This document shows positions 33,793 through 43,450 of a stretch of 64,000 nucleotides of DNA, piece by piece. The position numbers were made by a program, and so were the translations under genes. Position 1 is the stretch's first letter; each line of letters begins with the position of its first letter. Below the pieces are notes generated by a model. That model saw nothing but the letters and a program-made list of their open reading frames with translations. It had not been told where the DNA came from and made no database searches. The DNA lies in NCBI GenBank assembly GCA_964501725.1, contig CAZCTO010000005.1:1-64000 (forward strand). The letters are read 5' to 3'. This DNA comes from CAZCTO01 sp964501725. Its GTDB lineage: Bacteria > Bacillota > Clostridia > Saccharofermentanales > Saccharofermentanaceae.

Positions 33793-35196
33793 ATGAGAAC
33801 TTTCATGAGTGACGATTTTCTCCTTAATTCCGATACAGCCAAAACGCTTTATCATGTCCATGCAAAGGGCAGTCCAATCGTTGATTATCATTGTCACATA
33901 GATCCCCTGGATATCGCTCTGGATACGCACTTCGAGAATATTACCCAAGTCTGGCTGAAAGCCGACCATTATAAATGGAGGTTGATGCGCGCCGCGGGGG
34001 TGGATGAGGATTTAATCACCGGAAGCGCCTCTGATTACGACAAATTCATTGCCTGGGCAGGCGTGTTGGGTAAGGCCGCCGGTAATCCGCTCTACCACTG
34101 GAGTCATCTGGAACTGCGTCGCTTTTTTGATTATGAGGGTGCTTTAACCGAAAAGACCGCCGATAAGGTTTGGAAGCTCACCGGAAAAATGCTCAAGACC
34201 CCCGGGTTCGGAGCCAGAGACTTGATTCGTCGGATGAACGTCGAGATTTTGTGTACCACCGATGATCCGGCTGATGATTTAAGTTTTCATCAGCAGATCG
34301 CTTCAGATCCGACCTTTACACCGCGGGTTCTTCCGACTTTTCGCCCGGATCGCATCATCGATATTGAAAAGTCCGATTACATCGAATATATCGAAACGCT
34401 TGAGGACATATGTCAGACAAAAATCAGAGGGTTTACGGACCTCACGAGAGTATTGCGGATGAGGATGGACTTTTTCGCGCAAATGGGTTGCCGTTTGGCC
34501 GATCACGGGATGGAATATCTTTCCTTTGACAAAGCAGATTTACCGGCTGCCGGAAAAGCACTCGAAAAGCGCCTTGCCGGCAGTTACGCCGCGATTTCGG
34601 AGACAGAGAAGAACCAATACAAAACCGCGTTGTTGCTTTTCTGTGCCAAGGCGTATCATGAACTGGGCTGGACCATGCAACTTCATTTTGGTTGTCGTCG
34701 TGACATCAATCAGGCTATGTTTCAGAAACTAGGCGCAAACACGGGCTTTGATTGTATTTCCGGTTCCCCTTTTGTCAAACCGCTGATTGATTTTCTGAAT
34801 GAGCTCGAGCGCTGCGATCAACTGCCGCGTATGATTATTTACAGCCTGAATCCGAACGATAACCCGATAATCGATACCATTCTTGCCGCTTTTCAAAAAG
34901 GCCCGGTACCGGGAAAGATCCAGCACGGCTCCGCCTGGTGGTTCAATGACCACCTGGAGGGAATACGCGATCATCTTCTCACCCTCGCCAGCCAGAGTTA
35001 TCTTCCTTCGTTTATCGGCATGCTCACGGACTCAAGAAGCTTCCTCTCCTATCCCCGCCATGAGTATTTCAGGAGAATTCTTTGTGATCTGCTCGGACAA
35101 ATGGTTGAGGATGGTTTGTTTACGGATGACACCGATCTTCTCGGCTCGATCGTCCGCGATATTTGCTATCACAATGCCGCCCGTCTGTTTGACTAA
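33793..35196 (+). CDS. uxaC: Glucuronate isomerase
   Basis: This enzyme of about 467 residues isomerises D-glucuronate to D-fructuronate (and galacturonate to tagaturonate). It has the amidohydrolase-like DYHCHIDP motif near 32-39, then RLMRAAGVDEDLITG, LCTTDDPADDL, a PTFRPD segment, and near the C-terminus ALLAxxSYLPSFIGMLTDSRSFLSYPRHEYFRRILCDLLG-type sequence containing TDSRSF. ATG 33793 lies 6 nt after GGGGG; ATG 33787 abuts it. It is transcribed with the large GH2 gene, 31 bp downstream. Confidence 0.96.
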   Translation: MRTFMSDDFLLNSDTAKTLYHVHAKGSPIVDYHCHIDPLDIALDTHFENITQVWLKADHYKWRLMRAAGVDEDLITGSASDYDKFIAWAGVLGKAAGNPLYHWSHLELRRFFDYEGALTEKTADKVWKLTGKMLKTPGFGARDLIRRMNVEILCTTDDPADDLSFHQQIASDPTFTPRVLPTFRPDRIIDIEKSDYIEYIETLEDICQTKIRGFTDLTRVLRMRMDFFAQMGCRLADHGMEYLSFDKADLPAAGKALEKRLAGSYAAISETEKNQYKTALLLFCAKAYHELGWTMQLHFGCRRDINQAMFQKLGANTGFDCISGSPFVKPLIDFLNELERCDQLPRMIIYSLNPNDNPIIDTILAAFQKGPVPGKIQHGSAWWFNDHLEGIRDHLLTLASQSYLPSFIGMLTDSRSFLSYPRHEYFRRILCDLLGQMVEDGLFTDDTDLLGSIVRDICYHNAARLFD

Positions 35197-35227
35197 AGCG
35201 TTCGCGAAACTTCTGTGAGGATCCTTG

Positions 35228-38200
35228 ATGCGATATAAACGACTTTTCAATGATGCGTGGGAATTTGTCGAAAGACCCTTGTCTAATGATTCGGTCGAAG
35301 AGGTTCGTGCATCCCCGTACTTTAAGCCCGTTGATCTCCCGCATGACTGGTTAATCTATGATTCAAGCGATCTCTATCGCGACGGGATTGGATGGTATCG
35401 ACGCATCTATCGTCACTCGATCCTTCCCGGCCGCAGAACCTTCATCCATTTCGACGGTGTTTATATGGACAGTTGCCTCTATGTGGGCGGGACACGGGTC
35501 GGGGTGTGGAAATACGGATACACCGGCTTCACCTTCGATCTCACCGATTATCTGATTGAAGGCGAAAATGAGATACTCCTTTCGTGCACCTACCGGGCGC
35601 CCAACTCGCGATGGTATTGCGGTGCGGGGATCTATCGGAATGTCTGGCTGGTCGATGTGAATGACAACCATATCGAATATGACGGGATCTATGTCAGTTC
35701 GCGCCGCTCCGGAGATTCATTTTCGGTCGAAATTGAGACGCAGTTTACCGGAAGCGAAGGCGAGCTGACGCATCGTATTCTCGATTTGGACGGACAATGC
35801 GTGGCGATCGGATCCGGCGCCGCTCAACAGAAGCTACTGATCGAAAAACCGCATCTCTGGTCTGATTCCTCTCCATATCTTTATACGTTAATTTCCGAGC
35901 TCCGGATAAATGATCAAGTGGTCGACCGCGTATCTCAAAGAATCGGTCTTCGGACGATACGATTTGATCCGGACGAAGGCTTTTTTTTGAACGGGAGACA
36001 CCTCAAGATCAGGGGCGTTTGCCAGCATCATGATTTAGGATCATTGGGCGCGGCGTTCAATGAGCATGCACTGAAGAGACAGTTGCTGCGGATCAAGGAA
36101 ATGGGGGCGAATGCCGTCCGTTGTGCGCACACACCTATGGCACCGGAATTTCTGGATCTGTGCGACGAACTCGGATTGCTCGTGATGTCGGAGTTTCTCG
36201 ATGTTTGGGAAAACCCGAAAACCACATATGATTACGCACGTTTCTTTCCGGATTGGGTGCAAAAAGATGCGGAATGCTGGATCAAGCAGGATCGAAACCA
36301 CCCGTGTGTCATCATGTGGTCCGTCGGAAATGAGATCAGTGATATGCATGCGGGACCCCGGGGACTTGAAGTTCTTAAACTGCTTGCGAATCTTGTTCAG
36401 CGTTTCGATCCGAAAGAGAACGCGCGAGTCACCTTTTGTTCCAACTATATGCCCTGGGAAAACGCTCAAAAATGCGCCGACTTCATTAAACTTACCGGAT
36501 ACAATTATTCCGAAAAATATTACGCTGCTCACCACGTAGCACACCCGGACTGGGTCATTTTCGGGGGTGAAACCGGGTCACTTGCACAAAGCCGCGGTAT
36601 ATACCACTTCCCTCTGTCGGTCCCGGTTCTCGCCGACGATGATTTCCAGTGCTCCGCTCTGGGAAACAGTCGCACCAGCTGGGGTGCCAAGTCGACCGAG
36701 CAATGCATCCTAAACGACAGGGATACGGCGTTTTCCCCCGGTCAGTTCATCTGGTCCGGTTGGGATTATCTGGGGGAGCCGACACCGTACCACAGCAAGT
36801 GTTCCTTCCTCGGTCATATCGACACGGCAGGCTTCCCGAAGGATTCATTCTACCTTTTCAAAGCAGAATGGACGGATGAACAAGAATCGCCGATGGTTCA
36901 CTTGTTCCCCTATTGGGACTTTAATGAAGGACAGACGATTGATGTAATTGCCTACACAAACGCACCGTTGGTAGAACTATTTGTAAACGGTGTCAGCCGG
37001 GGGCTTAAAGAGATTGACCATTTGCACGGAACAAGTCTTTCGGGGCACTGGAAGGTTCCTTATTCCAAAGGCTGTATCGAAGCAATTGCCTATGACCGGC
37101 AGGGGCAGGCCACCGCTTCGGCGCGCAGATGTTCATTCGGTGATGCTTCCGAAATCTCCCTTTCACCCGATAAAACTGAAATGATTGCGGACGGACGCGA
37201 CTTAATTTTTGTTACTGTTTCAATGAAAGATGTCCATGGAAATCCCGTCGAAAACGCAAATAATCGCGTACGGGTATCCGTTTTGGGTGCTGGACGCCTG
37301 ATCGGTTTGGATAATGGGAACAGCGCGGATTATGACAGTTTCAAAGGAACCTCGATGAGGCTTTTCGGCGGAAAGCTTCTTCTTGTAATCGCCGCTAAAT
37401 TGTCTCCCGGCGATATCAAAGTGACCGTTCGTTCAGAGGGGCTGAACGATGCGGAACTGAATCTGGTATCGACTGCTTCAGCAGGCACTGCAGGGATTCG
37501 TGCCTGTGAAGAAAACTCACCTCGGAGTCCTGATCCGGATCATGAGATCCCTGTCCGCAAAATCGAGCTGTCCGCAAACCGCCTGATCCTTAATGCCCAA
37601 AATCCTGTTGCGGATGTCACTTATTCACTATTGCCTGCCAATTGCACCGACCGGGAAGTCTCATGGAGATTGACCGATATCTCCGGCATCGATTCTCCGC
37701 TTGCGGTTTGGGAGATAACGGATTACGGCGTTCGAATTACGGCCCTGTTTGACGGCGATTTTTGCCTTCGGTGTGCAACCAACAACGGAGGCTCATCCGT
37801 ATCCTTATATTCCGTTCTTTCCTTTGCCGCGCAAGGGATGGGTACGGCGCTGCTTAACCCATACGGCTATGTCACCGGAGGTTTATATACGTTATCGGGC
37901 GGCGGCATCGGGAACGGAAACGAGCGTGGATTTGCAACCTCCCGTGACGGAGAGAGTTATGCCGGATTTGAAAACCTCGATTTCGGTTCATTCGGCTCCG
38001 ACGAAATCACGCTGGATATTTTCTGTCTGGACAGCGATCCTCTCGAAATTCAAATATGGGAAGGAATTCCGGACGGAAAAGACAGTTGCCTTCTGCTTAG
38101 CGCCAACTATCACAAGCCATCGATTTGGAACACCTATCAACCGGAAACCTTTCTCCTTCCAAAACGCCTGGCCGGAGTAAAAACACTGTCATTCCGGTTG

Positions 38201-38620
38201 TTCCGGAAAGCGCACATCAAGGGATTCCGGTTTACCCTGCGCGAAAAAGCATTTTGCAGGCTTTTCGCCGGGCTGTGCGATTCAATCAGCGGAGATCAGT
38301 TTTATCGAAGCGCACGTGAGGTTTCCTCAATCGGAAACAATGTTTCGATTGTCTTTAAAGATATGGATTTCGGAAGCAAAGGTGCCGGAAAACTTACCCT
38401 TTCGGGCCGTACCTCCCTTGCCAAAAATACGATTCAGATCCGGCTGCATTCCGAAAAAGAGGATGCCGACTCCATCCGACTGGTTGATTTTTCCGGCACC
38501 GACGGGGATGAGTTCAGCACGCAGGAGTTCGTGCTCGAACGTATTACCGGCAAGCAGGAAGTGACTTTTGTTTTCCTTCCCGGAAGCCGATTTGATTTTG
38601 AGTCATTTCAATTCTCCTAG
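35228..38620 (+). CDS. Large GH2 glycosidase with C-terminal accessory domains
   Basis: This enzyme of about 1130 residues has no signal peptide. Its order is sugar-binding jelly roll (about 1-145), Ig-like domain (about 145-240), TIM barrel (about 240-545, acid/base Glu near 369 in MWSVGNEISD, nucleophile Glu near 448 in IFGGETGS), a DUF4982-like domain (about 550-635), an Ig-like domain (about 640-750), and a further beta-rich region. The last 350 residues include two carbohydrate-binding-like units with the pattern DFGS-x-G. The family usually contains beta-galactosidases, but linkage to uxaC suggests a hexuronic-acid-containing substrate. Long C-terminal modules in a cytosolic enzyme suggest oligosaccharide recognition. 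Confidence 0.87.
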   Translation: MRYKRLFNDAWEFVERPLSNDSVEEVRASPYFKPVDLPHDWLIYDSSDLYRDGIGWYRRIYRHSILPGRRTFIHFDGVYMDSCLYVGGTRVGVWKYGYTGFTFDLTDYLIEGENEILLSCTYRAPNSRWYCGAGIYRNVWLVDVNDNHIEYDGIYVSSRRSGDSFSVEIETQFTGSEGELTHRILDLDGQCVAIGSGAAQQKLLIEKPHLWSDSSPYLYTLISELRINDQVVDRVSQRIGLRTIRFDPDEGFFLNGRHLKIRGVCQHHDLGSLGAAFNEHALKRQLLRIKEMGANAVRCAHTPMAPEFLDLCDELGLLVMSEFLDVWENPKTTYDYARFFPDWVQKDAECWIKQDRNHPCVIMWSVGNEISDMHAGPRGLEVLKLLANLVQRFDPKENARVTFCSNYMPWENAQKCADFIKLTGYNYSEKYYAAHHVAHPDWVIFGGETGSLAQSRGIYHFPLSVPVLADDDFQCSALGNSRTSWGAKSTEQCILNDRDTAFSPGQFIWSGWDYLGEPTPYHSKCSFLGHIDTAGFPKDSFYLFKAEWTDEQESPMVHLFPYWDFNEGQTIDVIAYTNAPLVELFVNGVSRGLKEIDHLHGTSLSGHWKVPYSKGCIEAIAYDRQGQATASARRCSFGDASEISLSPDKTEMIADGRDLIFVTVSMKDVHGNPVENANNRVRVSVLGAGRLIGLDNGNSADYDSFKGTSMRLFGGKLLLVIAAKLSPGDIKVTVRSEGLNDAELNLVSTASAGTAGIRACEENSPRSPDPDHEIPVRKIELSANRLILNAQNPVADVTYSLLPANCTDREVSWRLTDISGIDSPLAVWEITDYGVRITALFDGDFCLRCATNNGGSSVSLYSVLSFAAQGMGTALLNPYGYVTGGLYTLSGGGIGNGNERGFATSRDGESYAGFENLDFGSFGSDEITLDIFCLDSDPLEIQIWEGIPDGKDSCLLLSANYHKPSIWNTYQPETFLLPKRLAGVKTLSFRLFRKAHIKGFRFTLREKAFCRLFAGLCDSISGDQFYRSAREVSSIGNNVSIVFKDMDFGSKGAGKLTLSGRTSLAKNTIQIRLHSEKEDADSIRLVDFSGTDGDEFSTQEFVLERITGKQEVTFVFLPGSRFDFESFQFS

Positions 38621-38640
38621 CGGCAGGCGTCCCCGACAGG

Positions 38641-41493
38641 TCAGGTTTTCCGAAATGTAGGAAAATAGCCGTAGAATGTCCGGGATGGCTTTTGGGCGAC
38701 TTCGATTTTCTGAAGCACAATTCCGGCATCCATCGGTACAAAGCGAATCGTATGGAGCCCTTCAGAAAAATCTGTCGTCATCTCACACCTGCGACCGTTT
38801 TCCAGAACATACCGGCACCAGTTCATATCCTCAGTATCACCTGCGGCAAATCCGTCAGGCAGCGTATTGATAACGGAAGGTGACGCTCCGTCCGGGCCGA
38901 TGGCCAGATGCAGGCCTTTTCCTTTTTGAGGATTATTCGCCGGAGCGATATAAGCGGTAATCGTATATGTTCCGGCATTTGTGATCGAAATATCGTACTC
39001 CAGAAAAGGGGCGCAGAGCGGATCGGTATAATCTCTGTCCGGCGGATATGCCTTCATGGCGACCCCGGACTTACCATAATTTTCGATTCGAATCCATTCT
39101 GACTGCGGGGTCTCGCTTTTACGGATATACTGATCGGCAGGCATGCTGATGACACCGTTTTCCTCAATAAAAGTACCGGCAGGGACCGAATCGGTATTAA
39201 GCCTAATCGCGTCTGCGCCGACCTCTACCGTTTTTCCTCCCGAGGATATCGTTATCGACCCGTGCTCATGATCCGAAATCGCGGACCAATCCACGCTAAC
39301 CTTCAATTCATAGGTGTTTTTTCCGATCGCCGAACGCTTTATGCAAATCCAATTTGCCGACGTTTTGACATCATATTCGATCGCGGTATGACCCGAATTC
39401 ATGAGGACTATCCGGTGTTCTCTACGACTAAAACAGGTAAAAGGCGGCAATTGCAGTTTCCCTTCCGATGCAATTGCTTCACTGCCGCTGACGGAGACAA
39501 TCATCCGTCCTTGTTCGGGAAGCTTCAAGACCTCCGGATCCGGGTATGCCGAACCTTCATCATTCCAGTTCACAAAGGCCACATGCTTGGAAGACATCAT
39601 GTGTTTCCACTTACCGCCATTCATTTCCTCATTGTATTTGCGGATCAATTCAAGGTCCTGATCGATACACGCAAGTACCCGCTCCCGAAGTTCATTCGCA
39701 AAGCTTACGCCGCGTTCAAAAAAACGCTTCTGTAAACCGGTATAGATCATCATTTTGCGAAGGTTTGCCGACGCCATAGCGGGAAATTCCACGAGCCCGT
39801 AAAAAGCATCTTTACGGCTGTCAGGAATCAAAGGACGCACCTTTTCAACCAGGCTGATGATGTCTTGTGCCCGAAAAAGCTCGCCAAGCGCCTCGTTGTC
39901 GTCCTCATCGTGAAAAGTATCCGCATGAGTCGCTTCCGGGCGACAGTCCCCGTTCATTCGCGTATATTCATTCAGAATCGAGGCAATGTCAGCCAGGACT
40001 CCTTCATCAACAGCATCTCCGAACTGTTCTTCGACCCAAAGACGAAGAAACGCTCCGGTCCGGTTCGGCTCGCTCCATTGATCATAGTCAAACGCAAGAT
40101 TCATGAAGTAACTCAGCGGTAATTCGCACGGACGGAGGTCCCCGACGTTACAAACCCATAAGTCCCGAACGCCGTATGAATAGGCCGTTGTCAGCTGTTC
40201 CCAGGCCTTGGTAATCGGCGTTGAGTTAATCCATTCATAGGATATCGGACCGCCGTGGTAGTCGAAGTGATAATAAATCCCCCAGCCGGCTTTGCGGTTC
40301 CGCGTTTTCCCGCCCGGCAGGGTACGAAGGTTCCCATAGTTATCATCCGATAATAAAAGCATGGTATCGTCAAGTTCGCTCCATGCCGCAAGGCCCTCGG
40401 TTTGGCTGTCTCCATAGTAGTAGTCTTCGACTTCTTTATAGAGAGCCAGGACTTTTTGCGCTTTTGCAAGACCATTATCCGAAAGAATTTTTTTCTGATC
40501 GGTGATCGTTCTTTTCAGCAAGTCAATATTATCTTTCAGTGTCGCGTTGTCCCCGAGTATTTTGCTGTCACGCTCGCCCCTCATACCGACGGTAATTAAG
40601 GAAGAAAAGTTCCGATTTCTTTTTACGGCATCTTCCCAGAAGGAGTAAAGCCCACGCGCATTTTTGTGATAACTCCAGTCTTTTCCGTACCCGATATCGT
40701 TGGAGTCCGTCGACAAATGCGAGAATTCCTCGCCGGCTCGAAAAAGCGGCTCATGATGGGAGGTTCCCATGACGATCCCCAGCTCGGAAGCCATTTCCGC
40801 CGAAGCCGTCGGAAACGCTTTCCCGTCTTCGCTAAAAACGCCTGTCCACATCGCCGGCCACAGGAAGTTGCCGCGGAGTCTCAGTAACAGGTCAAAAACT
40901 TTCTCGTAGAAAAGCTCATTAAAACCGCCGAACGTGTGATGAACCCATCCACCTAAGGAAGGCCACTCATCATTCATGAAAAATCCCCGAAGCTTCACCG
41001 CCGGCTCTGCGGAGAGCCGATTCAGTTCTGAGATGTCCGCCGCTACTTTGTCTTTTTGAATCACAGTGACATCTCCAAAGTAGTGCCAGGGCGATACGCC
41101 CGCAAACTCCGAGAGCTTCAACAGTCCGTATTCCGTACCCAGCTTGTCACTTCCGACAACAAGGAGAATTTCCCTGCCTTTATAAACGGTCGTTGCCAGC
41201 AAATAACTCTCCCGTTTACCGGAAAGACTCTTCATCGCCTCGATATCATTAACGAATTGATCCGCAAAACCGCCCGTTCCGAGCGTGCCGGCCACAATGA
41301 CGGTGTCCGCATTCCCGCAGGCGCCGCTGTCGGGATGATCGCTTCCCGCAACACGAATATCACAGTGCCTGGCGTTCACTGTTTTTCGAAAATCCTCCGC
41401 AACCGAAGAGGCGACACGCGTAATTCCGCGGTCTTCGGACTTTACACAGAACACTGTTTTCTTTCCGGTTTGAGCTAAAATGTACTTTCTCAT
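38641..41493 (-). CDS. GH115 alpha-glucuronidase
   Basis: This protein of about 950 residues is of glycoside hydrolase family 115, which removes (4-O-methyl)glucuronic acid from xylan or its fragments. Conserved segments are RGFFMNDEWPSLGGWVHHTFGGFNELFYEKVFDLLLRLRGNFLWPAMW, MGTSHHEPLFRA, GIYYHFDYHGGPISYEWINSTP and VCNVGDLRPCELPLSYFMNLAFDYD. The C-terminal third is beta-rich, with two accessory domains. There is no signal peptide, so it acts on imported oligosaccharides. ATG 41493 follows GGAGAG; a longer start at 41541 lacks a site. It lies past the terminator of the importer operon, so it has its own promoter or depends on read-through. Confidence 0.9.
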   Translation of the reverse strand: MRKYILAQTGKKTVFCVKSEDRGITRVASSVAEDFRKTVNARHCDIRVAGSDHPDSGACGNADTVIVAGTLGTGGFADQFVNDIEAMKSLSGKRESYLLATTVYKGREILLVVGSDKLGTEYGLLKLSEFAGVSPWHYFGDVTVIQKDKVAADISELNRLSAEPAVKLRGFFMNDEWPSLGGWVHHTFGGFNELFYEKVFDLLLRLRGNFLWPAMWTGVFSEDGKAFPTASAEMASELGIVMGTSHHEPLFRAGEEFSHLSTDSNDIGYGKDWSYHKNARGLYSFWEDAVKRNRNFSSLITVGMRGERDSKILGDNATLKDNIDLLKRTITDQKKILSDNGLAKAQKVLALYKEVEDYYYGDSQTEGLAAWSELDDTMLLLSDDNYGNLRTLPGGKTRNRKAGWGIYYHFDYHGGPISYEWINSTPITKAWEQLTTAYSYGVRDLWVCNVGDLRPCELPLSYFMNLAFDYDQWSEPNRTGAFLRLWVEEQFGDAVDEGVLADIASILNEYTRMNGDCRPEATHADTFHDEDDNEALGELFRAQDIISLVEKVRPLIPDSRKDAFYGLVEFPAMASANLRKMMIYTGLQKRFFERGVSFANELRERVLACIDQDLELIRKYNEEMNGGKWKHMMSSKHVAFVNWNDEGSAYPDPEVLKLPEQGRMIVSVSGSEAIASEGKLQLPPFTCFSRREHRIVLMNSGHTAIEYDVKTSANWICIKRSAIGKNTYELKVSVDWSAISDHEHGSITISSGGKTVEVGADAIRLNTDSVPAGTFIEENGVISMPADQYIRKSETPQSEWIRIENYGKSGVAMKAYPPDRDYTDPLCAPFLEYDISITNAGTYTITAYIAPANNPQKGKGLHLAIGPDGASPSVINTLPDGFAAGDTEDMNWCRYVLENGRRCEMTTDFSEGLHTIRFVPMDAGIVLQKIEVAQKPSRTFYGYFPTFRKT

Positions 41494-41520
41494 ATGCAGC
41501 TCTCCAAGCATCCGTTTTCG

Positions 41521-41556
41521 GGAAAAAGAGGGGGCACTCATTACTGAGAGCCCCCT
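41521..41556 (-). terminator. Terminator of the oligosaccharide importer operon
   Basis: GGGGGC-A-CTCA (41530-41540) pairs with TGAG-A-GCCCCC (41545-41555) around TTAC. On the minus strand the stem is followed by CTCTTTTTCC. It lies between the binding-protein gene and GH115. Confidence 0.8.
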
Positions 41557-41600
41557 TCCCGTCTGTGTTGCTCACAAACTCATTCTACATTAAATTCGTA

Positions 41601-43334
41601 CTAACCGTGATAGATCTCGTTTATCATATCGACCATAGTCTGATAATCAAGGTTCTCACAAGATGCAACATACGCGTCCCAATCTTTTGTGATATCTTTC
41701 TGCCCGGTAACGAAGAGGAGCGTCCAGGTATTCACATTGTCAATCAGAGGAGTTTTAATCAGACTGAGTGTCTCATTCTGATCTTCGTCTGCTGCAACAG
41801 CGGGATCAATTGTTTTGACGGTACGATACTTGTCAAGCCTTGCATTAAATTCATTGATGACAGGTGTAAAGTTATCTCTCATCTCAGCAAGTGTATGACC
41901 ATACCAGAACACGCCGCCTGCATATCCCCACTGGAGTCTGATGTCGACATCTTCTTCGGCTCCGGCAATTCCGAGGCCGCCGCACTTATAGCCGGGGAGA
42001 AGTTGCTTCACTTTCTGTCCGGTTGTCGCATCGGTAACATACTCAAATGTTTCGCCCTCAACACCCCATTTAATCAGAGTATAGGCTTCAGGAGAGTACC
42101 ACAGCCAATCGACAAAGCGCATCATTTGGATGAATCCTTCTTCACCAAGATCATCAAGTGCGTTTTTAGAAATCATAACGCCATTTTCAAGACGATTTCT
42201 CTCAGCAATGTATGAGTTGGTTCCGATCGGAGATACGGCAATATATAATTCAAAATTGCCTTCACCCTGAATTTCAGTAATGCCCTTAACAAAGTTGGCA
42301 TACTGGCCTCTGTTGACGCTCATGATAACGGTTTCACCGTTGTAAAATTTGCTGGTTGCCGTTGTATCGTCCTGCGTGAAGGTTTCAGGATCGAGAATTC
42401 CTTCATTCACAAAACGTGACGCAACCTTAATAAATTCTTTGTAATCATCTGTGACAGATGCAAAATACCAGGAGTCCGTGTCTGCGTCGTACTGCATTCC
42501 GTTTCCGACAGCCCATCCGGAAGGTACTCCATAAGAAGCGCCCATGAGTTTCAGCAGGTTTCCGCCGTTGCCCTGTCCGGATTCTGATCCGCACCACAGA
42601 TCGGACCAGATGTAATCACTGGCTTTACACATATTATTTTCGACCATGTATGCTTTGACTTTAATAAGCTCATCGCAAAGATCATTCCATGTCCAATCGC
42701 TTTCAAGAGCAGCTACATCAACCCCTGCCGCCTTAAAAATGTCGTTGCGAACAAGGAGTGTATAATCCTGCATAGGAGCTTCAAGCATTCCGGGAAGACG
42801 ATAGTACTTGCCGTCTGCCTTTGTGATTGTAGCCAAATCAGGCTGCATATTATATTTCGTAACAAAATCCTGATAATAAGGCATGTACTGAACATAATCA
42901 GAAACTGCTACAACGGCACCGCCGGCAACATAATCAGATTCATCATATACTTTAGGAATAATGTACTTTGCTTGACCTGAGCTAATCTCAAGGCTGATAC
43001 CGTCATTGTAATCACCGGAGCTGATTGAGGTGATATCCAATGTGACGTTCGTGCGCTCGGTGATTTTAGCAAATACACCCTCTGTCTTCCATGTGTCCTG
43101 CAACGCATACCAACTGGCATCGCTGAAGTACATCGAATACGTAACCGGTTCATCCGCACGGAATGTCTTATCCAGACCGTATTCATACGGAAGATCCGGT
43201 TCGGTTGCTGCAGTCGTCGTTTCTCCTGCTTTGGTTGTCGTTCCAACCGTTGTTTCCTTTGTTTCGCTGTTACATGCTGCGAGACTAAGCAGCATAATGG
43301 CAACAAGGAAAATGCTTAACAATTTCTTACCCAT
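41601..43334 (-). CDS. Oligosaccharide-binding lipoprotein, LplA-like
   Basis: This protein of about 577 residues has a lipoprotein signal (LAAC, Cys about 21), a Thr-rich linker, then a large family-1 solute-binding fold. AGVDVAALESDWTWNDLCDELIKVKAYM and FNARLDKYRTV resemble LplA and YtcQ proteins. ATG 43334 follows AGGAGG. In Paenibacillus, relatives bind aldouronates made from methylglucuronoxylan. Here it is the third gene after two matching permeases and beside GH115, so the same ligand class is likely. Confidence 0.88.
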   Translation of the reverse strand: MGKKLLSIFLVAIMLLSLAACNSETKETTVGTTTKAGETTTAATEPDLPYEYGLDKTFRADEPVTYSMYFSDASWYALQDTWKTEGVFAKITERTNVTLDITSISSGDYNDGISLEISSGQAKYIIPKVYDESDYVAGGAVVAVSDYVQYMPYYQDFVTKYNMQPDLATITKADGKYYRLPGMLEAPMQDYTLLVRNDIFKAAGVDVAALESDWTWNDLCDELIKVKAYMVENNMCKASDYIWSDLWCGSESGQGNGGNLLKLMGASYGVPSGWAVGNGMQYDADTDSWYFASVTDDYKEFIKVASRFVNEGILDPETFTQDDTTATSKFYNGETVIMSVNRGQYANFVKGITEIQGEGNFELYIAVSPIGTNSYIAERNRLENGVMISKNALDDLGEEGFIQMMRFVDWLWYSPEAYTLIKWGVEGETFEYVTDATTGQKVKQLLPGYKCGGLGIAGAEEDVDIRLQWGYAGGVFWYGHTLAEMRDNFTPVINEFNARLDKYRTVKTIDPAVAADEDQNETLSLIKTPLIDNVNTWTLLFVTGQKDITKDWDAYVASCENLDYQTMVDMINEIYHG

Positions 43335-43374
43335 AATGATTCCTCCTACTTTGATGGCTTTTGTTCTTATCTGC

Positions 43375-43406
43375 ATCGGATCTCATTCCTTATTATGTGA
43401 TCCGAT
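43375..43406 (-). promoter_or_regulatory. Inverted repeat between permease and binding-protein genes
   Basis: ATCGGATC (43375-43382) and GATCCGAT (43399-43406) form a perfect 8-bp stem with a 16-nt loop in the 116-bp gap. It may set the relative mRNA level of the binding protein. Confidence 0.4.
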
Positions 43407-43450
43407 AACATTCATCTGAGTCCGAAGCTGAATCCGAGTTTGCCTTGAGG

